Assembly (NCBI RefSeq): GCF_003443995.1 | Contig: NZ_QWEY01000008.1 | Span: 124,001 to 188,000, forward strand | DNA from: Pseudotabrizicola alkalilacus | GTDB taxonomy: Bacteria; Pseudomonadota; Alphaproteobacteria; Rhodobacterales; Rhodobacteraceae | Direction: 5' to 3' | DNA length: 64,000 bases | Shown: piece by piece, positions 37,293 to 46,696 of the stretch | Layout of the letters: the number at the start of each line of letters is the position of its first letter | Numbering within the stretch: the stretch's first letter is position 1 | Made by a program: the position numbers and the translations under genes | Notes under the pieces: model-generated | Database searches by the model: none | The model's input: only the letters and a program-made list of their open reading frames with translations | Told to the model about the DNA's origin: nothing

Positions 37293-38038
37293 ACCATGTG
37301 CTTGAAATCGCCGGGCTGACCAAGACGTTTGGGGGCCTGACCGCAACCGACAACGTCAGCCTGACCGTCAATGCGGGCGAAATCCACGCTCTGATCGGGC
37401 CAAACGGGGCGGGAAAATCGACCCTGATCAACCAGATCTGCGGCGAGCTGATGCCAAACGCGGGCCACATCCATCTGGCGGGCCGCGACATCACCCGCCT
37501 GCCCCCGGCAGAGCGCGTGGCACTGGGTCTGGGCCGGACCTTTCAGATCACCTCGCTGTTGGACGACATGACCGTGCGCGAAAATCTCGCCCTTGCGGTT
37601 CAGGCGCGCGAAGGCGGCAATTTCCGTATATTTGACCGCGCCGCAAACCGCGCCGAGGTCTGGGACGAGGTGGCAGAGATCCTTGCGGCCTCTGCGCTTG
37701 GCCCCCGCGCCGGGGTGACCGTCGCCGATCTGGCCCATGGCGAGAAAAAGCAGCTGGAGCTGCTGATGGCACTGTCCCAGCGCCCGCGCCTGCTGTTGCT
37801 GGATGAACCGATGGCCGGGCTTGGCCATCTGGAAAGCCAGCAGATGATTGACGCCCTGCTGGCCGCCCGTGGCGATTGCGCGATGCTGCTGGTCGAGCAC
37901 GATATGGACGCGGTGTTTGCGCTCGCCGACCGCGTGACCGTGCTGGTGTACGGGCGCGTCATCGCGGCCGGCAACGCCGATGAGATCCGCGCAAATCCGG
38001 CGGTCCGCGACGCCTATCTCGGAGAGGAGGACACCTGA
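37289..38038 (+). CDS. livG: ABC transporter ATP-binding protein (LivG)
   Basis: 249 residues. Walker A GPNGAGKST near 38-46, signature LAHGEKKQLELLMAL (the usual SGG replaced by AHG as in LivG), Walker B LLLLDEPMAGLG, and the H-loop histidine in LVEHDMD. The frame is open far upstream, but the ATG at 37289 overlaps the LivM stop and gives family length. Confidence 0.92.
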   Translation: MNHVLEIAGLTKTFGGLTATDNVSLTVNAGEIHALIGPNGAGKSTLINQICGELMPNAGHIHLAGRDITRLPPAERVALGLGRTFQITSLLDDMTVRENLALAVQAREGGNFRIFDRAANRAEVWDEVAEILAASALGPRAGVTVADLAHGEKKQLELLMALSQRPRLLLLDEPMAGLGHLESQQMIDALLAARGDCAMLLVEHDMDAVFALADRVTVLVYGRVIAAGNADEIRANPAVRDAYLGEEDT

Positions 38039-38739
38039 TGCTGTCGGTGCAAAATCTGCAAGCCGGCTACGGTGCCTCTCAGGTGCTGTTCGACATCTCG
38101 CTCGATATCAAGGATGGCGAGGTGGTGACCCTGATGGGTCGCAACGGCATGGGCAAGACCACCACGGTCCGCACGATCATGGGCCTGCTGCCGCCAAAGG
38201 GCGGGGCGGTGCAGTATGACGGGCGGGCCATCGGCGGGCTGGCCCCGGAAAAGGTGGCGCGGCTGGGCTTTGGTCTGGTGCCCGAAGGGCGGCAGGTGTT
38301 TCCAACCCTCACCGTGCGCGAAAATCTGGTGGCCACGGCGGCCAACCGGCTGGCGGCAAAGTCGCCCTGGACCCTCGCCCGCATCTATGAGCTGTTCCCC
38401 CGCCTTGGCGAGCGTGGCGGGCAGATGGCGGCAACGCTGTCGGGCGGCGAGCAGCAGATGCTGGCCGTGGGGCGCGCACTGATGACCAACCCGCGCCTGC
38501 TCATTCTGGATGAGGCGACCGAAGGGCTGGCCCCGGTGATCCGGTCGGAGATCTGGCAGGTGGTGGAAAAGCTGAAAGCCGAGGGGCAGTCGATCCTGCT
38601 GATCGACAAGACGTTTTCCGTGCTCAAGCGCCTTGCCGACCGGCATTTCATTCTGGAAAAGGGCAAGACGGTCTGGACCGGCACCAGTGCCGAGCTGACC
38701 CGCGATCAGGCCCGCGTTCAGGCCTGGGTCGGCATCTGA
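38038..38739 (+). CDS. livF: ABC transporter ATP-binding protein (LivF)
   Basis: 233 residues. Walker A GRNGMGKTT near 38-46, signature LSGGEQQMLAVGRAL, Walker B LLILDEATEGLAP. The H-loop histidine is replaced: the segment reads ILLIDKTFSV where relatives have VEQN, as is normal in this subfamily. TGATG junctions join it to both neighbours. Confidence 0.92.
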   Translation: MLSVQNLQAGYGASQVLFDISLDIKDGEVVTLMGRNGMGKTTTVRTIMGLLPPKGGAVQYDGRAIGGLAPEKVARLGFGLVPEGRQVFPTLTVRENLVATAANRLAAKSPWTLARIYELFPRLGERGGQMAATLSGGEQQMLAVGRALMTNPRLLILDEATEGLAPVIRSEIWQVVEKLKAEGQSILLIDKTFSVLKRLADRHFILEKGKTVWTGTSAELTRDQARVQAWVGI

Positions 38740-39518
38740 TGCGGCTGGTTCTGATCGGATGGGGTGCCATCGGCTCTGAAATCGCGCGTCTGCTGGCGGC
38801 ACGGCGCTCTGCGGTTCAGATTGTGGCGGTTGCCGTCCGCGATGCCGGTCGCGACCTGCCCTTTCCGCTGATCACCGCGCCCACCGAGCTGCCGGCACAC
38901 ACGCCCGATCTCGTGGTCGAGGTCGCGGGTCGGGCCGCCGTGCTGCCTTGGGGTCAGGCCGCGCTTGCCGCAGGGGCCGACTTTGCTCCCGCCTCCACCT
39001 CGGCTTTTGCCGAAGACGGCGCGCTGGAGGCTTTGCTGCATCTGGCCCGCGCCCATAATCGCCAGATCCTGATCCCCCCCGGTGCGTTGGGCGGCATGGA
39101 TGCGCTGTCTGCCGCCGCGCGCCTGCCGCTGGCGCAGGTCACCCACGACATCACGAAACCGGCTCTGGCATGGGCGGGGACCGAGGCGGAAACCCTGTGC
39201 GATCTGGCCAGCCTCACCGCCCCGCACTGCTTTTTCGAGGGTCCGGCGCGCGAGGCGGGACGGCGGTTTCCGCAAAATGCCAATGTGGCGATGATCACGG
39301 CGCTTGCAGGCGTTGGTCCTGAGGCCACGATCATCCGGATGATCGCTGATCCCGCCGCCACCGGCAACCGCCACCGCATCGTTGCCAATGGGGATTTTGG
39401 CCGGATGGAGATCACGCTCGACAATCTGGCCCTGCCCCATAACCCCAAATCCTCAGCCCTGACGGCGCTGTCTCTGGTGCGGCTGATCGAGAACCGCGCA
39501 ACCCCCCTGGTGATCTGA
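38739..39518 (+). CDS. aspartate dehydrogenase-like protein
   Basis: 259 residues. NAD(P) motif GWGAIG near 7-12, GGMDAL near 108-113, NVAMITALAGVG near 180 and GNRHRI near 210 with the family histidine. L-aspartate dehydrogenases interconvert aspartate and iminoaspartate/oxaloacetate. No nadA or nadC lies nearby, so NAD synthesis is unlikely; in this operon it may handle an amino or imino acid from ring cleavage (inference). Joined by TGATG to LivF upstream and to the hydrolase downstream. Confidence 0.8.
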   Translation: MRLVLIGWGAIGSEIARLLAARRSAVQIVAVAVRDAGRDLPFPLITAPTELPAHTPDLVVEVAGRAAVLPWGQAALAAGADFAPASTSAFAEDGALEALLHLARAHNRQILIPPGALGGMDALSAAARLPLAQVTHDITKPALAWAGTEAETLCDLASLTAPHCFFEGPAREAGRRFPQNANVAMITALAGVGPEATIIRMIADPAATGNRHRIVANGDFGRMEITLDNLALPHNPKSSALTALSLVRLIENRATPLVI

Positions 39519-40369
39519 TGCTCAAAGACGAAGCCACCCTGCCCCGCGCCCAGCTGGACGCCGACTATACCGCCCGCGCCACCGTGACCGAGGCGGAGTT
39601 TGCCGATATTCTGGCGCGGTATCAAAGCCTGTCGGACGCCGCCCACGGCCTGCCCCACACCCGCGCGGGGCTGACGTTCTGCGACGAGACCGGGCTGAAA
39701 CTGGATCTGTTCGGCACCACGCCGGGGGAAAGCCGCCCCGTGGTGGTGTTCATTCATGGCGGATACTGGCGGGCGCTGTCGCGGGCGCAATCCGCCTTTG
39801 CCGCCCCGATGCTGGCCGCACAGGGCTTTGCCACCGCCGTGCCAGATTACCGGCTGGCCCCCGAGGCCAGCATGACAGAGATCGTCACCGACTGCCGCCG
39901 GGCGATTGCGCATCTGTGGCACAATGCCGAGGCGTTGGGCCTTGACCGCACCCGCATCACCGTGACCGGCTCCTCTGCCGGGGGCCATCTCGCCGCCGCC
40001 GTCGCGCAACCCGGCTGGCAAGCGGAGATGGGCCTGCCCGACCAACCGCTGCACGCCTGCCTGCCGGTGTCCGGCCTGTTCGAACTGGCGCCGCTGGCCG
40101 CCTGCCATGTGCAGGACTGGATGCAGTTCACCGATGCAGAGCTGGCGCAAAGCCCGCTCCGCCACTCGCCCCAGGGCCTGCGCGGAGCCTTGGCACTGGC
40201 GGCGGGCGCGGGGGAAGCCATGGGCTTTCACCGCCAGTCAGACGCGTTCTCACTCGTGACCGGCTGGCCGGTCCACCGGGTGGCCAACCGCAACCATTTC
40301 GACATCATTCTGGATCTTGCCGACCCGGAGTCCACCCTGTCACAGCTGCTGCTGGACCTTGCCCGCTGA
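39518..40369 (+). CDS. alpha/beta hydrolase, arylformamidase-like
   Basis: 283 residues. The oxyanion motif HGGYW near 77-81, nucleophile serine in GSSAGGHLA near 152-160 and a terminal NHFD with the catalytic histidine are the pattern of kynurenine formamidase-type hydrolases. It would release formate or another acyl group from an aryl amide, feeding the anthranilate routes; a general esterase is the alternative. Last gene of the transporter operon. Its stop abuts the doeB stop with no base between. Confidence 0.82.
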   Translation: MLKDEATLPRAQLDADYTARATVTEAEFADILARYQSLSDAAHGLPHTRAGLTFCDETGLKLDLFGTTPGESRPVVVFIHGGYWRALSRAQSAFAAPMLAAQGFATAVPDYRLAPEASMTEIVTDCRRAIAHLWHNAEALGLDRTRITVTGSSAGGHLAAAVAQPGWQAEMGLPDQPLHACLPVSGLFELAPLAACHVQDWMQFTDAELAQSPLRHSPQGLRGALALAAGAGEAMGFHRQSDAFSLVTGWPVHRVANRNHFDIILDLADPESTLSQLLLDLAR

Positions 40370-41380
40370 TTACGCCCCGTCCACCTCATCCGCGATCACG
40401 GCGACGCAATCGCCCGGTTTGACCAGCCCCGGAAAATGCCGCGCGGTGAACAGACCGGCCCGGTTGGCGCGCAACTCTGTCGGCTCAAGCCCGGTGCGCC
40501 CGGTCGGATAGATCATTGCAATGCACTGATCCTTGCTGACCCGGTCGCCCAGATCGGCGCAAAAGCGGATCAGCCCCGCGTCTTCGGCAAAGGTGAAACA
40601 GCTGCCATCGGGCATATCGAGCCATTGCGTCGGCATCGCCTCGGGGTTTCCGCGCAAAATACCCGCCGCCATCAGCAGGTTGCGGCAGCCACGTATGGCA
40701 ATTCCGGCGGTATAGGCGCTGGCGGTGCCGCCGCCGCCCAGTTCGGTGGTGACAAACACCTTGCCCATGGTTTCGGCGGCGGTGTCGTACATGCCGACCG
40801 CGTCGATCTCCAGCATCCTGACCGAATAGGGCGCGCCAAAGGCCCGGACCAGCCGGAACGCCTCGGCCTCCTGCCCCTTGTCGGGCAGGATATGGGCGGC
40901 GCAGAATGGCAGGAAATCCAGCGTCTTGCCGCCCGAATGAAAATCCAGCACCACATCGGCCATCGGCAACAGCACACGCTGAAAGTAATCGGCGATCTTT
41001 TCGGTCACCGAGCCATCGGGACGGCCCGGAAAGCTGCGGTTCAGGTTGCCCCGGTCGATGGGCGAGGTCCGGGTGCCTGCCGCAAAGGCGGGCTGGTTCA
41101 TCATCGGAAGGATGATGACCCGCCCCGAAACGTCCGCCGCGCGCAAGGTGCGGGCCAGATCAAACAGCGCGATCGGGCCTTCGTATTCATCACCGTGATT
41201 GCCCCCGGTCAGCAAGGCCGTCGGCCCGTCGCCGTTTTTCACGACCGTGACGGCAATCATCACCGAGCCCCAGGCCGCATCGTCGCGGCTGTAGGGCAGA
41301 CGCAGAAACCCGTGCTGCACGCCATCTGCCGCGAAATCCACCGTCGCCGAAACCGGCGACGGTCGCATGTCTGTGCTCAT
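40370..41380 (-). CDS. doeB: N-alpha-acetyl-L-2,4-diaminobutyrate deacetylase
   Basis: 336 residues, succinylglutamate desuccinylase/aspartoacylase family. Zinc site in GGNHGDEYEGP near 58-68 with the later histidine in LDFHSGGKT; RGNLNRSFPG is the substrate-binding segment. It deacetylates the product of ectoine hydrolase to give 2,4-diaminobutyrate. Starts 4 bases after the doeA stop. Last gene of the ehuABCD-eutABC-doeAB operon. Confidence 0.92.
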   Translation of the reverse strand: MSTDMRPSPVSATVDFAADGVQHGFLRLPYSRDDAAWGSVMIAVTVVKNGDGPTALLTGGNHGDEYEGPIALFDLARTLRAADVSGRVIILPMMNQPAFAAGTRTSPIDRGNLNRSFPGRPDGSVTEKIADYFQRVLLPMADVVLDFHSGGKTLDFLPFCAAHILPDKGQEAEAFRLVRAFGAPYSVRMLEIDAVGMYDTAAETMGKVFVTTELGGGGTASAYTAGIAIRGCRNLLMAAGILRGNPEAMPTQWLDMPDGSCFTFAEDAGLIRFCADLGDRVSKDQCIAMIYPTGRTGLEPTELRANRAGLFTARHFPGLVKPGDCVAVIADEVDGA

Positions 41381-41384
41381 CGGA

Positions 41385-42566
41385 TCAGTCCTTTACAAAC
41401 AGCTTGCGCGGCACGTTTGCCAGACATTCCACCCCGGTTTCGGTGATCAGAATGCTTTCGGTGATCTCCAGCCCCATATCCTCCAGCCACAGACCCGTCA
41501 TGAAGTGAAAGGTCATGCCCGGCTTCAGCTCGGTCTTGTCGCCGGGGCGCAGCGACATGGTGCGCTCGCCCCAGTCCGGCGGATAGCTGACGCCGATGGG
41601 ATAGCCGGTGCGGTTGTCCTTGATGATGCCGGACTTGGCCAGCACGTCAAAGAACCCGCGAGCGATGTCTTCGCAGGTGTTGCCCGGCTTTGCCGCCGCC
41701 AGCCCAGCCTCCATCCCTTCCAGCGTCGCCTTTTCGGCATCCAGAAAGGCTTGCGTCGGTTTGCCCAGAAACACGGTGCGCGACAGCGGGCAGTGATAGC
41801 GGTGATAGGTGCCGGCGATTTCAAAGAACGTGCCTTCGCCCGATTTCATCGGCTTGTCGTCCCAGGTCAGGTGCGGCGCCGACGCATCGCGGCCCGAGGG
41901 CAGCAGCGGCACGATGGCAGGATAGTCGCCTCCGAACGCCGCATCCCCCCGGATCCCCGCATCATAGATCTCGGCCACCAGATCGCATTTGCGCATGCCG
42001 ACCTCGATCTTGTCGACGATCCGCGCATGCATGTTTTCCACGATCCGCGCGGCCTTGCGCATATAGGAAATCTCGGTCGGCGACTTCACAGCGCGCTGCC
42101 AGTTCACCAGTGCTGTCGCATCGGAAAAGCGCGCGTTCGGCAGGTGCCGGGTCAGGCTGGCAAAGGCGGCGGCGGTGAAGTAGTAATTGTCCATCTCGAC
42201 CCCGATCCGCAGGCTGCCCCAGCCCTTGTCGGTCAGGATGCCCGAGAGGTAGTCCATCGGGTGCCGTTCAGTGCTTTGCACATAGTGATCGGGATAGCCG
42301 AGGATGTTTTCGTGCCGCAGGTAAGCGGTCAGCTTTGCCCCGTTCGCATCCTGCCCCCGGCCAAACCAGATCGGTTCGCCATGCGGCGGCACGATCACGC
42401 ATTGATGGACATAGAACGACCAGCCGTCATAGCCGGTCAGCCAGTTCATGTTGCTGGGATCGGTGACGATCAGCAGCTCAATGCCTTTCGCCTCCATCGC
42501 GCGGCGCGTCTTTTCCAGACGCGTGGCAAATTCATCGCGGGAGAACCGCAAGTCCACGTCTGTCAT
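41385..42566 (-). CDS. doeA: ectoine hydrolase
   Basis: 393 residues, M24 peptidase (creatinase/pita-bread) fold, also called EutD. MNWLTGYDGWSFYVHQ near the N-terminus and the second-domain segments HRYHCPLSRTVFLG and MTFHFMTGLWLEDMGLEITESILIT are typical. It opens the ectoine ring to N-alpha-acetyl-diaminobutyrate. AGGAGG precedes the ATG. Lies between eutC and doeB. Confidence 0.94.
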   Translation of the reverse strand: MTDVDLRFSRDEFATRLEKTRRAMEAKGIELLIVTDPSNMNWLTGYDGWSFYVHQCVIVPPHGEPIWFGRGQDANGAKLTAYLRHENILGYPDHYVQSTERHPMDYLSGILTDKGWGSLRIGVEMDNYYFTAAAFASLTRHLPNARFSDATALVNWQRAVKSPTEISYMRKAARIVENMHARIVDKIEVGMRKCDLVAEIYDAGIRGDAAFGGDYPAIVPLLPSGRDASAPHLTWDDKPMKSGEGTFFEIAGTYHRYHCPLSRTVFLGKPTQAFLDAEKATLEGMEAGLAAAKPGNTCEDIARGFFDVLAKSGIIKDNRTGYPIGVSYPPDWGERTMSLRPGDKTELKPGMTFHFMTGLWLEDMGLEITESILITETGVECLANVPRKLFVKD

Positions 42567-42607
42567 TGGTCGTATCCTCCTGTGGGCCGTGCTGCCCGGG
42601 GTTTCTC

Positions 42608-43591
42608 TTAAACAGTAAAGCTCTGCCCTGCCCCGGCCGCGCGGGCGCGGGCGATGGCAAGGGCGGCAATCGCGGTGTCCTGAATGCCGGTGCCGGTCAG
42701 ATCGGCCAGCGTGATGGTCGCAGCAGTCGCCTCAATCCGGGCGGTTCCGGCGATGATCTGCCCGAGTTCGGGAAAGCTGCGGTCGGCGGGGATGACCCCG
42801 GCGGCAATGGCATGGTGCAATTCGCCCAAGCTGCGGGTTTGTGACAGGCGGTCGGCGACATACTGCACCTGCGCCAGCAAGGCCGGGGAAATCTCGTTTT
42901 TATGCTCGGCGTCCGATCCCATGGCGGTGATGTGTTGACCGGGCTGGGCGCTGTGCAGGATCGGCGTCGTGGCGGGCGTTGTGGTCACGATCACATCGGC
43001 GCCCTCCGTCGCCTCAGTGACCGTGGCACAAGCCATCGCACTCAGCCCACGCGCCTCCAAGCGCTCACACAGTGCGGCGGCCTTGGCCTCGTCCCGCGCC
43101 CAGATGCGGAAACTGCGGATCGGCCGCACCATCGACAAGGCCACGGCCTGAAGCTCTGCCTGCATCCCCGCACCAAGGATGGCGGCGGTCGCACTGTCCG
43201 CGCGGCTGAGGTGGCGGGCCGCCACCGCCCCGGCAGCGGCGGTGCGCACATCGGTCAGATAGCCATTGTCCAGCAGCAGGGCCTGCACCAGCCCGGTTTG
43301 GGTCGACAGCACCACCATCATGCCATTGGTCGACGGCAGGCCAAGGGCGGGATTGCCGAAAAACCCCGGACTGATCTTGATCGCAAAATGGTCCAGACCG
43401 GGGATATAGGCGGTCTTGACGTCCACCTCGCCCCGGTGTTCAGGAATATCCAGCCGCATAATGGGCGGCATGGCGACCGGCGCGGTGGCCAGCGCGCGGA
43501 ACGCCTCTTCGACACAGTCGATCGCAGCCATATCCAGCGGCACCAGTTTGCGCAGATCGGCTTCCGTCAGAATGGTGATCGGATCTCTCAT
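42608..43591 (-). CDS. eutC: ectoine utilization protein EutC (ornithine cyclodeaminase-like)
   Basis: 327 residues, ornithine cyclodeaminase/mu-crystallin fold. ISPGFFGNPALGLPSTNGMMVVL near 73-95, LTDVRTAAAGAVAARHL near 112-128, then the NAD motif LGAGMQAELQ. With EutA and EutB it is thought to convert hydroxyectoine to ectoine. Overlaps eutB by 4 bases. Confidence 0.92.
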   Translation of the reverse strand: MRDPITILTEADLRKLVPLDMAAIDCVEEAFRALATAPVAMPPIMRLDIPEHRGEVDVKTAYIPGLDHFAIKISPGFFGNPALGLPSTNGMMVVLSTQTGLVQALLLDNGYLTDVRTAAAGAVAARHLSRADSATAAILGAGMQAELQAVALSMVRPIRSFRIWARDEAKAAALCERLEARGLSAMACATVTEATEGADVIVTTTPATTPILHSAQPGQHITAMGSDAEHKNEISPALLAQVQYVADRLSQTRSLGELHHAIAAGVIPADRSFPELGQIIAGTARIEATAATITLADLTGTGIQDTAIAALAIARARAAGAGQSFTV

Positions 43592-44553
43592 GCAGACTGG
43601 CCTTTCATGATTTGGGCAAAGGTTTCCGGGGCGATATTGGCACCGGACAGAATGCAGACCGTGGCAGGCGCGCAGGCTACCCGCCCCGCCAGCAGGGCGG
43701 CCACGCCAACGGCGGCGGCCCCTTCCACGGCATCGCCGGTCACGCTGTGGATATGGCGCATGGCCGCTGCGATTTCGTCCTCGTTCACCAGCACAACGTC
43801 ATCCAGCAGCGCGCGGCACATCGCAAAGGTCACCCGGTTGGCCAGGCCGATCCCGCCGCCCAGACTGTCGGCCAGCGTCGGCAGCTCCTGCACCTCGACC
43901 GCATGACCGGCGGCAAGTGACGCCGCCATTGCGGCCCCCCGCTCCATCGACACCCCGATGATGCGGGTGGCAGGTGACAGCGCCCGGATCGCGGCGGCAA
44001 CCCCGGCGGCCAACCCGCCGCCTGACAGCGGGATCAGCACCACACCGGGCGCGGGGCAATCGGCCAGAATCTCCAGGCCCAGCGTGCCCTGCCCCGCGAC
44101 CACATCGGGATGGTCAAAGGGCGGCACCTCGGTCAGCCCTTCTTGCGCCACGGCGCGGGTCACCTCGGCCATCGCCTCATCCTGACTTTGGCCAATGATG
44201 CGGACCTCGGCCCCAAGGTCGCGGATCGCCTGAACCTTGTTGTCCGGCACCAGGTGCGACAGGCAGACCACCGCCCGCCCGCCCGCAGCCCGCGCCGCAT
44301 GGGCCAGCGCCCGGCCATGATTGCCGGTCGAGGCGGTCACCACCCCCCGCGCCAATTGGTCCGGCGACAGCGACAGAACCGCATTGGTGGCCCCGCGCAG
44401 TTTGAATGCGCCGGTGATCTGGCGGTACTCCAGTTTCAGCAGGCAGCCCGCCAACAGCGGATCGGCCAGCATCGGCGTGTGCCGGATATGGCCGCGCAGG
44501 CGCAGCGCAGCCCGCTCGATATCGTCAAGCGTCACAGCAAGCGGGGCGGTCAT
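43588..44553 (-). CDS. eutB: hydroxyectoine utilization dehydratase EutB
   Basis: 321 residues, fold type II PLP enzyme like threonine dehydratase. The PLP lysine is in ITGAFKLRGA near 50, the phosphate loop in PLSGGGLAAG near 175-184, and ASTGNHGRALAHAA near 75. It probably eliminates water from a hydroxyectoine-derived intermediate. ATG at 44553 overlaps the eutA stop (ATGA); the frame extends upstream without a family match. Confidence 0.93.
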   Translation of the reverse strand: MTAPLAVTLDDIERAALRLRGHIRHTPMLADPLLAGCLLKLEYRQITGAFKLRGATNAVLSLSPDQLARGVVTASTGNHGRALAHAARAAGGRAVVCLSHLVPDNKVQAIRDLGAEVRIIGQSQDEAMAEVTRAVAQEGLTEVPPFDHPDVVAGQGTLGLEILADCPAPGVVLIPLSGGGLAAGVAAAIRALSPATRIIGVSMERGAAMAASLAAGHAVEVQELPTLADSLGGGIGLANRVTFAMCRALLDDVVLVNEDEIAAAMRHIHSVTGDAVEGAAAVGVAALLAGRVACAPATVCILSGANIAPETFAQIMKGQSA

Positions 44554-45314
44554 GGCGTGCCGGGAAAGGTCATGAGGTGACCGGGGGCCAAGGCCCCCGT
44601 CACCCCGCACAGCCGCGCCACCTGCCATGCCGCGGCATAGTTCGACGACAGCGCGGCGATGCCGGTTGCGGCTTCGATCCGGTCAATCACCGATGCCGCG
44701 CGTACCGCTGTGCAGGAAATGAACAGCGCCTCGGAGCCGGAGGCCACGGCCCCTGCGGCCAGTTCCACCAGATCATCCAGCGCGATGCGGGCCATGTCGC
44801 GGTCATCGGTCATGTTCAGGCAGGTAAAGCGGTCGATGCTCAGGCCCTCGGCCTCGAACATCGCGGCCATCGGGCGCGAGGTTTCAAGGGTATAGGGGGT
44901 CAGCACCGAAATCCGCCGCGCCCCCATCGCCCGCAGCCCGGCCAACGCGCCAGAAACCGGCGTCACCACCGGGCACCCCGGTTTGCCCTTGGCCACCTGC
45001 GCCCGCACAGCGGCATCGCCGATGCAGACCGAGGCCGAGGTGCAGCCGTAGATCACGGCATCCAGATCCTCGCCCGGCAGGATCAGCGCCGCACCCGATG
45101 CCAGATCGCCCTCCATCGCCCGCAGGGTTTCGGGCGTGACCGGATTGGCAAAGGGGATGCGGTTGACATAGACGCCGATTCCCGCCGGACACAGAATACG
45201 GGCATAATCCACCTCGGAGGTGTGATCGGTGGACAGGGCCACCAGCCCGACCCTATGCGCCACCGGGCGCGGGTCAAGGCGCGGGGCGTGCTGCGCGATA
45301 TGAATGTCGGTCAT
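44550..45314 (-). CDS. eutA: ectoine utilization protein EutA (Asp/Glu racemase fold)
   Basis: 254 residues, maleate isomerase/arylmalonate decarboxylase-like. Two catalytic cysteine regions are visible, YGCTSASVCIG near 89-99 and FISCTAVRA near 196-204. Works with EutB and EutC on hydroxyectoine. The ATG at 45314 overlaps the ehuD stop by 4 bases. Confidence 0.92.
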   Translation of the reverse strand: MTDIHIAQHAPRLDPRPVAHRVGLVALSTDHTSEVDYARILCPAGIGVYVNRIPFANPVTPETLRAMEGDLASGAALILPGEDLDAVIYGCTSASVCIGDAAVRAQVAKGKPGCPVVTPVSGALAGLRAMGARRISVLTPYTLETSRPMAAMFEAEGLSIDRFTCLNMTDDRDMARIALDDLVELAAGAVASGSEALFISCTAVRAASVIDRIEAATGIAALSSNYAAAWQVARLCGVTGALAPGHLMTFPGTP

Positions 45315-45970
45315 TTTGCCAGCCTTCCGAAACGCTGTTCCAGCCACCGCAGGATGACAACGGAAATGAGGCTGATGGCGAGGAAAAACACTCCCACCAG
45401 AGTCATCGGTTCGATGTAGCGATAGCTGGAATTGGCGACCAGCTTGGCCTGATTCATCATTTCCAGCACGGTGATGGCGGACAACAGCGGCGTTTCCTTG
45501 AACAGGGCGATCAGATAATTGGCCAGCGCCGGGATCATCGGTGGCACTGCCTGCGGAATGATGACATGAACCCAGGTTTGGCGGGTGGTCAGATTGGTGG
45601 CCCGCGCCGCCTCCCACTGGCCACGGGCGACGTTTTCGATCCCGGCCCGGTACACTTCGGCGGTATAGGTGGCATAGTGCAGCCCCATGCCGATCACCCC
45701 GGCCACCAGTGGCGGCAGCAGGATGCCCGCGCCGGGCAGCACGTAAAAGATGAAGTACAGCTGCACCAGCAGCGGCGTGCCCCGGATGAACTCGACGAAA
45801 AACGACACCGGCCGCGCGATCAGGCGGTTTTCCGACCGCCGGGCGATGGCAAAGACCAGCCCCAGAACGGCAGCGACAAGGGCCGACAGCACGGTGATCA
45901 GCAGCGTCAGTTTCAGCCCCTGCAACAGCGCCGGAGTGATTTCGGCAACAAAATTCCAGTCCCAGTCCAT
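45311..45970 (-). CDS. ehuD: ectoine/hydroxyectoine ABC transporter permease EhuD
   Basis: 219 residues from the ATG at 45970, about five membrane helices. HisMQ-type permease: FIRGTPLLVQLYFIFYVLP near 62-80 and the EAA loop (ENVARGQWEAARATNLTTRQTWVHVIIPQA). Follows ehuC by a single base. Inner-membrane half-channel for ectoine uptake. Confidence 0.92.
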   Translation of the reverse strand: MDWDWNFVAEITPALLQGLKLTLLITVLSALVAAVLGLVFAIARRSENRLIARPVSFFVEFIRGTPLLVQLYFIFYVLPGAGILLPPLVAGVIGMGLHYATYTAEVYRAGIENVARGQWEAARATNLTTRQTWVHVIIPQAVPPMIPALANYLIALFKETPLLSAITVLEMMNQAKLVANSSYRYIEPMTLVGVFFLAISLISVVILRWLEQRFGRLAK

Positions 45971-45971
45971 A

Positions 45972-46628
45972 TCAGCGCACCCCATCCAGACCGCGTGTCA
46001 TCCGCCGTTCCAGCAGCCGGATGCCATAGGTGATCAGCATGGCCATCGCGAAATACAGGATCAGGATGGTCAGAAACGGAAACAACGTGCTGCCGGTCTG
46101 CGCGCGCACGACCTGCGCCTGAAAGGTCATGTCAGACAGCGAGATCAGCGACACCACTGCCGTTGCCTTCAACAGCTCAATCGCGTTGTTGCCAAAGGTC
46201 GGCAACATCAGCGGCAAGGCTTGCGGCAGGATCACATGGCGCATGCGGGCAAAGCGCGTCAGGTTCAGCGCGATGGTCGCCTCATACTGGTCTTTTGGCA
46301 CCGACAGGATTGCCCCGCGCACCACCTCGGCCCCATAAGCCCCGACGTTCAGGCCAAGCGCCAGAACACCGGCCAGCAAGGGCGACAGGGTGATCCCGGC
46401 AAAGGGCAGCACGAAATAGACCCAGAACAGCTGCACAAAGATCGAGGTGCCGCGAAAGAACTCGATATACACCGTGGCCAGCCAGCGCACCGGGGCCACC
46501 GGGGCCAGCCGCGCCAGACCGGCGACAAAGGCCGCCACAAGCGCCAGCGCACAGCCCATCACCGTGAGCTGCGCCGTCACCAGCGCCCCGTGCAGGATCA
46601 GTGTCAGATAACCGGACCAGTCAGGCAT
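45972..46628 (-). CDS. ehuC: ectoine/hydroxyectoine ABC transporter permease EhuC
   Basis: 218 residues from the ATG at 46628. HisMQ-type permease with FFRGTSIFVQLFWVYFVLP and the EAA loop LSVPKDQYEATIALNLTRFARMRHVILPQA. Partner of EhuD. Separated from ehuB by 68 bases that hold a hairpin. Confidence 0.92.
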   Translation of the reverse strand: MPDWSGYLTLILHGALVTAQLTVMGCALALVAAFVAGLARLAPVAPVRWLATVYIEFFRGTSIFVQLFWVYFVLPFAGITLSPLLAGVLALGLNVGAYGAEVVRGAILSVPKDQYEATIALNLTRFARMRHVILPQALPLMLPTFGNNAIELLKATAVVSLISLSDMTFQAQVVRAQTGSTLFPFLTILILYFAMAMLITYGIRLLERRMTRGLDGVR

Positions 46629-46653
46629 GCGGAGAAAACCCTTGGAAAGAGGT

Positions 46654-46681
46654 GGGTGGCGCAGGGAACCGCGCGCCACCC
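46654..46681 (-). terminator. intra-operon hairpin between ehuB and ehuC
   Basis: 9-bp stem (GGGTGGCGC with GCGCCACCC) around a 10-base loop, 15 bases after the ehuB stop. Same position relative to the binding-protein gene as the hairpin at 35325-35353; probably tunes the ratio of binding protein to permeases. Confidence 0.5.
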
Positions 46682-46696
46682 GAAAAGGTCAGCAGA

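Noticed and set aside
38739-39518. NadX for NAD biosynthesis
   Set aside because: No nadA/nadC nearby; it is locked inside a transporter operon of a catabolic region.
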